Positions 25,608 through 33,589 of a stretch of 64,000 bases of DNA are shown piece after piece. The notes below the pieces were generated by a model, which did not search any database, was not told the DNA's origin, and saw only the letters and a list, made by a program, of their open reading frames with translations. The DNA lies in contig NZ_JABJVV010000013.1 of the NCBI RefSeq assembly GCF_013155545.1, positions 62,001 through 126,000 of the forward strand. The letters run 5' to 3'. This DNA is from Caenimonas soli (GTDB lineage: Bacteria; Pseudomonadota; Gammaproteobacteria; Burkholderiales; Burkholderiaceae_C). A program made the translations under genes and the position numbers. Numbering within the stretch: the first letter of the stretch is position 1; every line of letters begins with the position of its first letter.

Positions 25608-26123
25608 TTGAAGCCCCTTACGTCTCCGCTTCCTCCGCTCATGACGCCAAATGAAGTCTCCGCCTACATCGGCGTGCCGACCACTACCCTTTCTGTGTGG
25701 CGCAGCACAGGTCGTGTGCATCTGCCGTTCGTGAAGGCGGGTCGAGCTGTTCGCTACCGGCGCGAAGAAGTTGAGGCGCTTCTTGCCGGGCGCTCAAGCC
25801 AAGAGGCAAGCCCGACAAGGCGTTCGTCTAAAGCGCCGGTGAGGGCGGCAGTCCGCAGGCTTGAGGAGTTCATGGCCAACCACGACGCCCTAAAGTGCGA
25901 GCGCTGCAATCACCAGGTGGAAGAGGCAGAGGTCCGCATCGTGTCGCACCTTGAACTGCCTTCATTGGAGGGGCCGCGTGACCCTCACGACTGGCATTGC
26001 TTCTGCGCTGCCTGCCATCAGGAGCTCGCACGAGAGCCTGCCGCTTTATGGGCTCCGAAACTCCCGGCCAGCCATCCGGCATCGAAGCATCTCAGCCAGG
26101 TCGAACGGCAACGGGCAATTTAG
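25608..26123 (+). CDS. Excisionase-like HTH protein with zinc ribbon
   Basis: The TTG at 25608 is supported by GGGGAGG 5 nt upstream; ATG 25641 is the alternative. Residues ~12-62 are an AlpA/excisionase-type HTH (LMTPNEVSAYIGVPTTTLSVWR... VRYRREEVEALL). A second part carries CERC (97-100) and CAAC (133-136), a likely zinc ribbon, with an HNH-like DPHDWHCF stretch before the second pair. It is the first gene inside the left att site, where excisionase or element regulators are expected. Directionality control is a fair inference. Confidence 0.7.
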   Translation: MKPLTSPLPPLMTPNEVSAYIGVPTTTLSVWRSTGRVHLPFVKAGRAVRYRREEVEALLAGRSSQEASPTRRSSKAPVRAAVRRLEEFMANHDALKCERCNHQVEEAEVRIVSHLELPSLEGPRDPHDWHCFCAACHQELAREPAALWAPKLPASHPASKHLSQVERQRAI

Positions 26124-26206
26124 CTCCTTCGGCGGAGAGGTACGCAATTTAGGGGTTGCGCTCCGGCTGAGCTTGCCCGACAGTGCTCCAAAACACAGGA
26201 GCCGCC

Positions 26207-27115
26207 GTGACCGCTGCCGCAAAAACATCACCATCCCCGACATCCACGCGTCTTTCGATACTCGGGGCAGGACTCATCGCTCTTGCCTTTATAGCCCCCT
26301 ACGTCGGTGCGGCGATTGGGATTGGTGAAGCGAGTGCCTTCCAAGCGGGCCAGGATATCGCCCGCACCCTAGGCTCTCTTTTGTTCTTGGCCTTCATTGC
26401 TTGGGCAGTCACGAGAGGCCGCAGTGATTCAACCAAGGCAGCGGCCCGGGTGGTGGTGGGCGTGCTTCTCTGCGCCGTCGTAGCGTCCAACATCGCCAGC
26501 GCAGCGAGCGATGCAGCGGCGGTTAAGGCCTACGTTGTGGAAACCGTTCAATTCAGGGACGCCCAGGCTGCGAAGTTCTCGAAGCTGGGGGAACGCTTCG
26601 ACAGCATTGACCTTACAAAAGTGCTGACGCCACAGTCCGTAGCCACTCCCCCAGGCCAAGCTATAGCCAGAGCTTTGCTTGCGAACTATCGTGCCCTTCT
26701 CGCCGAGCGCCGAGCGCTACTGCAAACTTACCTGCTGGAGTTTGAACGGTTCGTCAACGAGAGAGCGCCTTCGGGTAATGCACGCGCCGCAGCCATGGCG
26801 GCCATGAAAGAAAAGAAGGACCAGACCGTGACTCTCTACGCTGCGCTGGACGAGGCACAGGGCGGGCTAGCCGACAGCATGGAGCGTGTTCTGGACTGGG
26901 GCGCGGCCCAGGGCGGCCGGCTCGGGGTGCAGAACGGTCAACTGTTATTCACTGACGTTCGTCAGCAAGGTGAGCTCAGCGCGCTTGCAGCCCAAGTGAC
27001 TGAGGCAGAAAAGAAGTTCAACGCAACGCTGCTGACCACCCAGGCCGCGCACAGCCAGGCGCAAGCCGACATGGTGGACCAGAACAGACGCGTCCAGGAG
27101 TTCCTCAAGAAGTGA
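26207..27115 (+). CDS. Membrane protein with coiled-coil domain
   Basis: I choose GTG 26207 because AGGAG lies just upstream; a GTG at 26183 has no such site. The 302-residue product has three hydrophobic segments near the N-terminus (LGAGLIALAFIAPYVGAAIGI, TLGSLLFLAFIAWAV, VVVGVLLCAVVASNIA) and then a long helical, Ala/Gln-rich region likely to form a coiled coil. No catalytic motif was seen. It precedes a nuclease-fold protein, so the pair could be cargo of the element. Confidence 0.65.
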   Translation: MTAAAKTSPSPTSTRLSILGAGLIALAFIAPYVGAAIGIGEASAFQAGQDIARTLGSLLFLAFIAWAVTRGRSDSTKAAARVVVGVLLCAVVASNIASAASDAAAVKAYVVETVQFRDAQAAKFSKLGERFDSIDLTKVLTPQSVATPPGQAIARALLANYRALLAERRALLQTYLLEFERFVNERAPSGNARAAAMAAMKEKKDQTVTLYAALDEAQGGLADSMERVLDWGAAQGGRLGVQNGQLLFTDVRQQGELSALAAQVTEAEKKFNATLLTTQAAHSQAQADMVDQNRRVQEFLKK

Positions 27116-27131
27116 CAAGGAAATCTCGACG

Positions 27132-28403
27132 ATGCTCTATGAAGAACAAGCGGCCGAGTTGCTCCGACGCTGCGAAGCAGTCGCAGATAGACGGCTTAAT
27201 CAAGTCCGAGGCAATCTCCGGAAAGCATCTACAAGAGCCGAGGCTGTTTGGGAGCTTCTTGTACTTGAGGCAGCATCCCACTTGGGCAAGGTCGAGTGCG
27301 AGCCACCCGGTGGAGGTCCAGATGTCCGCCTTCAGATGCCTTCGGGCCGGTGGCTATCCCTGGAGGTCACCTACCTGCACCCTCGATTCGAAGACGAGGA
27401 GCGACGTTGCCGCTTGGTTAGTGACTGGATGGCAGAGGAGGAGAAGAAATTGGGTCCTCCGCGCGTCGCCATCGAATGCCGTTTTGACGGAGGCAGAGTT
27501 GAGGCGTCTGGAACTCGCCTGACCCTGCCTTTGGAGCACGAACGGAACCGCTTCCTAGCCTCCGCCGAAGTCGCAAACTTTCTCGCAGCAGTACGGCTAA
27601 GCCCGAAGGAACGCCATCGAGCAAAGCTGACGGACTACAGCATCACGCTCTTGTCACGCCCAAGGAGCTCGGACGCGGACACATTCATCTCTTCGTCCGG
27701 ACCTGTGCTCGAGTCGCCCCAAACGGTCGCTGAGCATGCGGCATTTCGTGCGCTGCGCGCGAAAATCGAGCAACATAAAGTTGATGAGCCCTATATCGTC
27801 TGCATAGGGAGCGACGTAAGTAGGGTCTTGACCGATGGCCTGTCCGGCTTCTATGTCCGACTGCAGCAGGCGCTGGGCGCCGCAGTCAGACCATCGGGGC
27901 GGTTGTCGGCAGTCCTGGTCGTCTCGATAAAAACGCAATCCTTTCTCCCTGACACTTCCCGTCATGCGCAAGGCACGCTCTATCCAGTCGCTGGATGTCG
28001 GCACCCCTTGTTGTCCGAGGAAATCCAAGCGCTTGAAACGATGAACCTGAACAGGTGGAAGTACACCTTCCCGCTGGCGCGCCGAGAGTCACCCCCCAAG
28101 CACCGCCGTACGAAGGTTGGCGGACCGCTCACAACCACATACACCAGGAGCCACGCAGTGAAAAAACTGACCATCCCCGCATCCGTGCTTGTTGATATCC
28201 TCGCGGGTCGGACGAGCCTATCAGGCGTGTACGGAAGTGGCGACCAAGACGTTATAAATTCTCTTCGCCAGGGTTGGACCGTGGTCGGCTGCAAGTTCAA
28301 GAACGGCAACATTGAGCAAGCTCAAAGCGGGACGGTGGAGCTTGAACTATCGCCGCCGCATGAAGCGGTCTTTTGGGGTAAAGACGCAACTGGCACCAGT
28401 TGA
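27132..28403 (+). CDS. Hypothetical protein with PD-(D/E)XK-like N-terminus
   Basis: This is a 423-residue protein. Residues ~35-80 read AVWELLVLEAASHLGKVECEPPGGGPDVRLQMPSGRWLSLEVTY, compatible with a restriction-endonuclease-like core (Glu on the first helix, PD, then LEVT in place of ExK). The rest is unrecognised. It starts 16 bp after the membrane-protein gene and is followed closely by another hypothetical gene on the same strand. A defence role is possible but unproven. Confidence 0.6.
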   Translation: MLYEEQAAELLRRCEAVADRRLNQVRGNLRKASTRAEAVWELLVLEAASHLGKVECEPPGGGPDVRLQMPSGRWLSLEVTYLHPRFEDEERRCRLVSDWMAEEEKKLGPPRVAIECRFDGGRVEASGTRLTLPLEHERNRFLASAEVANFLAAVRLSPKERHRAKLTDYSITLLSRPRSSDADTFISSSGPVLESPQTVAEHAAFRALRAKIEQHKVDEPYIVCIGSDVSRVLTDGLSGFYVRLQQALGAAVRPSGRLSAVLVVSIKTQSFLPDTSRHAQGTLYPVAGCRHPLLSEEIQALETMNLNRWKYTFPLARRESPPKHRRTKVGGPLTTTYTRSHAVKKLTIPASVLVDILAGRTSLSGVYGSGDQDVINSLRQGWTVVGCKFKNGNIEQAQSGTVELELSPPHEAVFWGKDATGTS

Positions 28404-28459
28404 TTGGTTCGATGAAGGCGAGGGGTGCTGAATTCAGCGTTTCCAGAAGGAGGGAAGCC

Positions 28460-29320
28460 ATGGGATATGGAGACAAGAAGGTCGTCATCGAGATGACCGA
28501 GCTAGAGGACGGTGCCATTGAGCACACCGGCCCCGACGGGCTGAAGCGGACTTACTACCCCGGCCGGCAAATCTGGCTCGACTTGCAAGACCTCCAGGTC
28601 TGGCAGCATCTGAGGCAGCATCAGAAAGAGTCCGAAGAAGGAGTCCCTAACCTCGTCACGCAGGTTAGAGGTGAAGCACGGCTCGAAGACTACGACTTGT
28701 CCATCATTGGAGAGTTAACAAACAAGACACGAAGCGTGAGGGTTGCCATCGAGGTAGGGGACGTCAGCCCTGCCTTGAAAGAAGTGGACAGCGTGCTCGG
28801 CGGCCTCTTGTTCAATAAGCCGATGGGCGTCGCGCAGTTAGGCTTCTCCCGAGCCGATTGGGAGATTGGGAACTCAGATGAGTGGTGGCTTTCCTGCTAC
28901 GTGACGGAAGCCACTCTGCGAGCTCTGAGCGACGCGGTCGCCACAGGCGCTCTTCAGAGCCTGAAGCTGGGCCTGCGACTAAAAGACCTTTACACGACAG
29001 AGCATCCGATGGCTCCAATCTCTGGAAAGGCGAACCTTTTCTTGCGCCCCAATCGGAGCGACAACACCATTGAGTGCCCGGAGTGCGCCACGGGCTACAT
29101 CATGCATCTGAGTATGAGTCTCGCACGCGTGGACATGCGACCGACGGAGGTTAAGGAGGATGACGAAGACCAGGAACACATGGAACTGCGAGAAGTGCCA
29201 CTGGACCCGGTAGCAGTCGCAGTCGCAGGCCTTACCGCGTCCGTCGGCGCTCTTCGTCACACCATCAAGTGGGTGGGAGGCATAGCAGCTGTCTGCCTCG
29301 TTATCCTGGCTCTCAAGTGA
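28460..29320 (+). CDS. Hypothetical tail-anchored protein
   Basis: The start is ATG 28460, with AAGGAGGG upstream; a TTG at 28400 has no ribosome site. The 286-residue product has no recognised catalytic motif. It contains a CPEC pair (IECPECATGY), an acidic stretch (VKEDDEDQEHMEL) and a C-terminal hydrophobic helix (WVGGIAAVCLVILALK) that would anchor it in the membrane with the bulk in the cytoplasm. It follows the nuclease-like gene by 56 bp and is convergent with the thermonuclease gene. Confidence 0.6.
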   Translation: MGYGDKKVVIEMTELEDGAIEHTGPDGLKRTYYPGRQIWLDLQDLQVWQHLRQHQKESEEGVPNLVTQVRGEARLEDYDLSIIGELTNKTRSVRVAIEVGDVSPALKEVDSVLGGLLFNKPMGVAQLGFSRADWEIGNSDEWWLSCYVTEATLRALSDAVATGALQSLKLGLRLKDLYTTEHPMAPISGKANLFLRPNRSDNTIECPECATGYIMHLSMSLARVDMRPTEVKEDDEDQEHMELREVPLDPVAVAVAGLTASVGALRHTIKWVGGIAAVCLVILALK

Positions 29321-29323
29321 GCC

Positions 29324-29746
29324 TCATTGCCCCTTGCGCCAGAGCCAAGGCTCAATCGGAGCCGCATCGCTCCATAGGCCCACACCGGCAGCGCGGGCCG
29401 CGACCTCAAGCCGCTTGATTTCGGGGTCCGTGAGGTACTTAGTGAACGCCCATGCCATGCCTGCGCGCACTTGCTCGGCACTGGCATCCGCACCCTGGCA
29501 CTCCACGCGCGCAACGGTGCGGCCATAGCGGTCCCGTGCCGTCTCCCTGATGGCGGCCCACTGCTGGAAGCATAGGCTAGATAGGGCCTGCTTGCTGCGG
29601 CTGCCAAAGGCCTGCTTCTTCTCAGGTGCGTCGATTTCAGCCAGGCGAACCTTCACTTGGTCATAGTGGCCCGGCTCGCCGCATCGGGCCGTGAGGGTAT
29701 CCCCATCAGTGATGCCGACGACCAGGCAAAGCAGCACACCAATCAT
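29324..29746 (-). CDS. Thermonuclease (SNase-like), second copy
   Basis: The ATG at 29746 gives 140 residues. The core matches the copy at 24341-24811 motif by motif: DGDTLTARCGEP, VRLAEIDAPEK and DRYGRTVARVEC, with the catalytic Arg, Asp and Glu residues kept. The N-terminus is short and hydrophobic (MIGVLLCLVVGI), so export is possible but the signal looks shortened. It ends 3 bp from the stop of the convergent tail-anchored protein gene. Confidence 0.8.
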   Translation of the reverse strand: MIGVLLCLVVGITDGDTLTARCGEPGHYDQVKVRLAEIDAPEKKQAFGSRSKQALSSLCFQQWAAIRETARDRYGRTVARVECQGADASAEQVRAGMAWAFTKYLTDPEIKRLEVAARAAGVGLWSDAAPIEPWLWRKGQ

Positions 29747-29787
29747 TACCGCATCCCAATAGCTAAACGCCCGGCTGTCATTGCCGG

Positions 29788-30489
29788 TCAGCTCGTTGGG
29801 TTTATCAGCAGGCGTCCTTCCGAGACTTCCACGCTGTATGTGGCCACAATCTGCTCTCCCAAAGCGTTGATGCAGCGCACCAGCAGAGTGCCCGGGGCAG
29901 ACGTGTCGCGGGCGGGGTCTTTCATCCTGAACGCCATTCCCATGGCCCCCTGCGGCCCTAGGTGAGGGGTGCCAACGTTGCCATGAAGCTCTAGCTCGTT
30001 GGTGTGTGTGAGGTCCACCAGCACTTGCTGGCAATCGCGGCCGTAGTTCTTGAGCTCGTAGGCCCAATATGTCGCCCCTTCTATATCATTTCGGCTACTC
30101 GCGCCTCCTTCAAAGCTGAATCGTGGATTGTTGGCTTGCTTTAGCGCTGCATGGTCGGCCTTTAGCTTTTCCCGCTCAAGGTCAAGCTGCTGGAAGGCCG
30201 CTTGGACGAGCTCCTTCTGCTGCGCCACTGAGTTTTTGAGTTCTTCCGCTTGCAGGTGCAACGCCTGGCTGTTTTGCTTCAGCTCTTGGCCCTGCTGAAT
30301 GTAGCCAAGAATCAACCAGAAGAGAGTCAGGGGGCCAAAGACACCCGCGAGAAAGTCGCCTGTCTCATTCAAGGAAAGCGACTCATAGTCCCCGAGCTTC
30401 TGCCCGAGCAACACCCACACGGCGACACCGTATGCAATCGTGACCAAGGCCCCGAACGAAATCAGCTTGTTTTCAGTAAACCACTTCAC
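29788..30489 (-). CDS. Membrane protein with coiled coil
   Basis: The start is GTG 30489, which overlaps the upstream stop codon (GTGA). The 233-residue product has two N-terminal hydrophobic segments (LISFGALVTIAYGVAVWVLL and FLAGVFGPLTLFWLILGYI) followed by an Glu/Gln/Lys-rich coiled coil (about 70-115) and a C-terminal beta-rich domain. Such layouts occur in proteins that sense or scaffold at the membrane. It is the last of three overlapping minus-strand genes for membrane proteins. Confidence 0.65.
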   Translation of the reverse strand: MKWFTENKLISFGALVTIAYGVAVWVLLGQKLGDYESLSLNETGDFLAGVFGPLTLFWLILGYIQQGQELKQNSQALHLQAEELKNSVAQQKELVQAAFQQLDLEREKLKADHAALKQANNPRFSFEGGASSRNDIEGATYWAYELKNYGRDCQQVLVDLTHTNELELHGNVGTPHLGPQGAMGMAFRMKDPARDTSAPGTLLVRCINALGEQIVATYSVEVSEGRLLINPTS

Positions 30490-31361
30490 GATGCAATCTC
30501 TGCGGGCTCTGCCCTTATGGACTCCGAAAACCTGCCCGCTGAGCGGCAGCGAAGGGTCTCTGCCATGTCGAAGGCCACTGACGGGACATTTACGCCGTCT
30601 TGGACCATTTGCCGCAGACGCTCCAGCGCACCAGCCCCCGTTACGCCCACCCAATCGTTCAATTGGAAGCGCGTCCAGTGACCATAGGCCAGCTCGAAGC
30701 CGTCCTTCTTCTTTGCCCCAATACCGGCCGTGCTCAAGATTGCCAGCACACCGAACCCCACTAGATAGAAGGCCAAAGCTGCGCCGCCGACATCCTGTCG
30801 GACAGAAGCCACCAGACCAGCGGCCAGGGCAACCGGCATGGCCAGCATTAGAGCGGCCTTGAACAAGGCTCCAATCCATCCCCAGGCCGGGGCAAACGTG
30901 CTCTCGGGCCTGTACATGCAGAGCGCATTGGCCTGCTGGTGCTTGATGACCGCCCTTAGCGCCAACCTCAAGAAGACGGGGTCTTGCCAGTCTCGGACGA
31001 GGAGCAGTGCGTCAGCGCCGTGCATGACTTCGTCGGTGTGAGCTTCGTGGGGGATAGGTGACCCCTTCTCCGGGTCCTTGGCCGTGGCGAGAGGCAATGT
31101 TGCAGCCAGGCATAGCTTGAAGCGGCCGACAGCTTGTTCCAGCCGGTCAGCGTCATGCTGCGGAAGGCTTGTTGCTGGGCTGTCCAGGTCGCGCCGCTCT
31201 CCACTTAGCGAGTAGAAGCCGCTGTCCACAAGTGCAGTTCGGGTCTCCTCGGCCAGCATTCTCCACCGGCCGCGAATGACACTCTGACCCTCGATTTTCG
31301 CCGCGACGTAGCGGGCGGCACTGTCTTCGTCTTCCAGCCATTCCTCGAATCGCGCGTCCAT
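30486..31361 (-). CDS. Hypothetical protein with two membrane segments
   Basis: ATG 31361 shares a base with the upstream stop (TGATG). The 291-residue product has a soluble, acidic N-terminal ~150 residues, two central hydrophobic helices (about ALFKAALMLAMPVALAAGLV and AALAFYLVGFGVLAILSTAG) and a cytoplasmic tail. No motif was recognised. Coupling to the genes on each side suggests a three-subunit membrane complex. Confidence 0.6.
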   Translation of the reverse strand: MDARFEEWLEDEDSAARYVAAKIEGQSVIRGRWRMLAEETRTALVDSGFYSLSGERRDLDSPATSLPQHDADRLEQAVGRFKLCLAATLPLATAKDPEKGSPIPHEAHTDEVMHGADALLLVRDWQDPVFLRLALRAVIKHQQANALCMYRPESTFAPAWGWIGALFKAALMLAMPVALAAGLVASVRQDVGGAALAFYLVGFGVLAILSTAGIGAKKKDGFELAYGHWTRFQLNDWVGVTGAGALERLRQMVQDGVNVPSVAFDMAETLRCRSAGRFSESIRAEPAEIAS

Positions 31362-31837
31362 CAGGCCTCCCATGCGTTGGGGAGGGACTCGGCCGGCGGT
31401 TCGTGCAGCTTGGCGCAGTTCTCTTTGCCCTTCGCAACGAGTTCGTCAATCGCGCCGCCGATGACGAACAGCGACAGCCACAAGGGCGAAGAAGCCCACC
31501 AGGGGAGGACGGTGAACATCCAGGCAATGAGGAAGACGCCCGCCGAATACAGCAGCCACTGCCCGAATGTGAGCTTGGGAAAGGGAATCTTAATTTCCTC
31601 GCCTCTCATCATCCAGGACAGCCCGCACCAGATAACAACCCACCACACCCAGTTCGGCACGTCATCGCCGAACCAGGACTTAGCAGCTCCGGCGCCCAGC
31701 ACGCCAGCAGCACCCGCGACCATGAAGAACACGCTCAGGAAGACCCAGACGTAAAACTGAGTTTTGGTGATGTCCCATGCCTCGCGCAGGGTCACGTACG
31801 CGATGTATGACAGGTAAGACGGCTCTTCTGCTTTCAT
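31361..31837 (-). CDS. Small polytopic membrane protein
   Basis: This 158-residue protein has about four hydrophobic helices (VWVFLSVFFMVAGAAGVLGAG, WVWWVVIWCGLSW, LLYSAGVFLIAWMFTVLPWW, LWLSLFVIGG). There is no signal peptide and no known family. It is the first gene of the three-gene membrane cluster; a candidate promoter region with repeats lies just upstream. Confidence 0.6.
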   Translation of the reverse strand: MKAEEPSYLSYIAYVTLREAWDITKTQFYVWVFLSVFFMVAGAAGVLGAGAAKSWFGDDVPNWVWWVVIWCGLSWMMRGEEIKIPFPKLTFGQWLLYSAGVFLIAWMFTVLPWWASSPLWLSLFVIGGAIDELVAKGKENCAKLHEPPAESLPNAWEA

Positions 31838-31923
31838 GCTCTGGCCCCTCCGCCGCTTTGTTACGGCTGAGCCATCTTATACGCGGCAGCGTCAGCGTCA
31901 AACCCGTGGCACCTCATTGACTC

Positions 31924-31994
31924 AACGCCAAGTGATTGCCAGCCGCCATAGCCTGTTTCTGAGGCTATTGATGCCTGAACGCCAAGTGACTGCC
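31924..31994. repeat. Direct repeat and hairpin upstream of the membrane-protein genes
   Basis: AACGCCAAGTGA(T/C)TGCC occurs at 31924-31940 and 31978-31994 in the same direction. Between them ATAGCC and GGCTAT form a short stem. The stretch lies between the start at 31837 and the stop at 32021 and probably holds regulatory sites. Confidence 0.5.
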
Positions 31995-32020
31995 GCTCCT
32001 GTTATTTCGCTGTTCTCAGG

Positions 32021-32227
32021 CTAAGCCTCCAGCGTCTCACGCTGCTCTTTGAGCGCCCCCGACAGCTCTCGGAGCATCTTCCGAGTCCCACCCTTCCAGC
32101 CATTACGGCTAACCCTGCCTTTGCCTGCTGTGCTCTTCGGCCCGGTGGACTGCTCCCACGGCTTCCAGCTTTGAATGGCCTCCCGTTGCCGTTGCCGCTG
32201 CTCCTGTGTCCAAGACCGTGCCGCCAT
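32021..32227 (-). CDS. Small conserved protein of proteobacterial mobile elements
   Basis: This 68-residue basic protein (MAARSWTQEQRQRQREAI... STGPKSTAGKGRVSRNGWKGG) matches a pattern I recognise from phage and island genes of unknown function. No catalytic residues are known. Its first 119 bp overlap the 3' end of the upstream gene in another frame, which is unusual. Confidence 0.65.
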   Translation of the reverse strand: MAARSWTQEQRQRQREAIQSWKPWEQSTGPKSTAGKGRVSRNGWKGGTRKMLRELSGALKEQRETLEA

Positions 32228-32867
32228 GCTGTATCCCTTCTAAAAGTTTGGTTTGCTCGTTTCCTGTTTCTCCGTGTGCGTGTGCGTGTGCGTGTGCGTG
32301 CGTACTGGTCGCGGAATCGGTTTTAGGGCCTGACATAACCCCGTTGTTCACCTGCTGCGGGCCGTTCGAGATGTTGGCTTGCTTAGCGAACACCACCGGG
32401 GGGTTCTTAATGGCCGCCAGGGTCTCCAGGGTGGCGCGGCACTGTCCTTGGGCCTTCAGCGCCAGACGCATGTAGCGCTCCGTCGCGTCCATGTACTCGC
32501 CCATGTTCACGGCTGCACGTCGGGCCAGTTCGGCAAAGATGGAGTTCAGGGACACGGCCTGGGCGCTGAGCATCTGCTCCGCTGCCTTGAGGTCGCCGCC
32601 GTTCACTGCGTTTCCAGTCTCCCGGAGGCTGGTCACCATGTCGTTCAGAGAAAGCTCGCCGTGTTCGGCCTGTGAGAACTTCACCACCAAACCGGCATTT
32701 GCAGCAAGCCCGGCGGCGGCCATGTCAGTGACTGCCTTGTCCATAGTGACACCGGGCGCGGTCACCACCTCAAGGCGTCTGCTCTTGGGCGTTTCCGGCT
32801 TCACGACGGCAGCAGTGGTGCCGGCTTTGGCCTTAGCCTTGGTTTGATTTCCTTTGATTGTTTTCAT
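32109..32867 (-). CDS. Hypothetical protein with His-Ala repeat
   Basis: ATG 32867 has AGGAG 7 nt upstream, giving 252 residues. The first ~170 residues are mostly helical and Ala/Lys-rich. A HAHAHAHAH run (about residues 194-203) is coded by a hexanucleotide repeat, and the tail after it overlaps the 68-residue gene by 119 bp. The tail may be a recent read-through produced by repeat change. No family was recognised. Confidence 0.6.
   Translation of the reverse strand: MKTIKGNQTKAKAKAGTTAAVVKPETPKSRRLEVVTAPGVTMDKAVTDMAAAGLAANAGLVVKFSQAEHGELSLNDMVTSLRETGNAVNGGDLKAAEQMLSAQAVSLNSIFAELARRAAVNMGEYMDATERYMRLALKAQGQCRATLETLAAIKNPPVVFAKQANISNGPQQVNNGVMSGPKTDSATSTHAHAHAHAHGETGNEQTKLLEGIQHGGTVLDTGAAATATGGHSKLEAVGAVHRAEEHSRQRQG
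32276..32310. repeat. Hexanucleotide simple-sequence repeat (GTGTGC)
   Basis: About five GTGTGC/GTGC units sit inside the gene at 32109-32867. On the coding strand they specify alternating His and Ala. Such repeats are prone to slippage. Confidence 0.8.
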
Positions 32868-32883
32868 GTCGGCTCCTGGGCCA

Positions 32884-33141
32884 TCAGCCAATGAAGACCC
32901 AAATTGCGTTCGCGGCATCGCGCCTGTAGAGGCCCTCACCGCTTCCAGGATTCCAACCCACGCCGTTGGCATAAACGACCATGCCCGGCCTGAAACGAGC
33001 AGGCGGCACCGTAAGGACCTGGAGCTCCAGAAAGGACTTTGCGTCCAACATGCCTCTCTCAATTTCGAGGAGTTCACTCCGCAAAAAGGGCGGCAACTGT
33101 TCTGGCCTGTCGGGAACCATGCTGGTGGACTGATAAGTCAT
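32884..33141 (-). CDS. Small phage-tail-like protein
   Basis: This 85-residue protein ends FRPGMVVYANGVGWNPGSGEGLYRRDAANAIWV, the pattern of short tail or receptor-binding-protein segments that mix Gly, Trp and Asn turns. It is 16 bp upstream of the His-Ala protein gene. The assignment rests on the pattern only. Confidence 0.55.
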   Translation of the reverse strand: MTYQSTSMVPDRPEQLPPFLRSELLEIERGMLDAKSFLELQVLTVPPARFRPGMVVYANGVGWNPGSGEGLYRRDAANAIWVFIG

Positions 33142-33194
33142 TTGTTTGTCCTTAAAGATGTTTGGTGGTGGGGAGGGTGGGAGCGGTCGATTGC

Positions 33195-33446
33195 TTAGGA
33201 AACGGTTCCGCTGGAATCAACCCAGACCGTCGGATTGACGTTCGACACGAACACCGGCTTTCCCAGCGTTGCGTCGTAGTACCTGCGGCCAATCCAGAGC
33301 GCTTTGGCGGGTCGGTTTGCTGTCGCTCCGGACTGCCGCCCAGCGTTGACAAAAGCATTGACGCGACTGAACCACTCAAGCCACCAACCGGTGACCTTCT
33401 CGCTACCAGCAATGGGTGAGCTATCGGGAGTGAAGAGAGGATTCAT
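33195..33446 (-). CDS. Small phage-structural-like protein
   Basis: This 83-residue protein contains RPAKALWIGRRYYDATLGKPVFVSNVNPTVWVDSSGTV, a motif common at the ends of phage tail-fibre or assembly genes. With the 85-residue neighbour it may be a remnant of a structural module. Function is not established. Confidence 0.55.
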   Translation of the reverse strand: MNPLFTPDSSPIAGSEKVTGWWLEWFSRVNAFVNAGRQSGATANRPAKALWIGRRYYDATLGKPVFVSNVNPTVWVDSSGTVS

Positions 33447-33500
33447 GTTTATTCCACAGGTGGTTGGTTAGAAAACGAATTGGGGGCCTGGAATTGACCG

Positions 33501-33587
33501 ACCGAAACCTCCCGGCCCCCTATAGGGGGACCGGTGAAGTTCGGTTACCGCAAATGACCGAAACCGGCTATTTCGGTTGATTTCGGT
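33501..33587. repeat. Iteron-like repeats and a palindrome after the primase-helicase gene
   Basis: ACCGAAA occurs at 33501 and 33557, and its complement at 33540 (TTCGGT), 33571 and 33581 (TTTCGGT). CCCCCTATAGGGGG (33516-33529) is a perfect 14-bp palindrome among them. The block directly follows the stop of a primase-helicase gene, a plausible site for an element replication origin or a RepA-type operator. Confidence 0.5.
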
Positions 33588-33589
33588 TA

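Noticed and set aside
32276-32310. CRISPR-like repeat
   Set aside because: It is a short hexanucleotide tract without spacers, inside a gene. No CRISPR array or cas gene was seen in the window.
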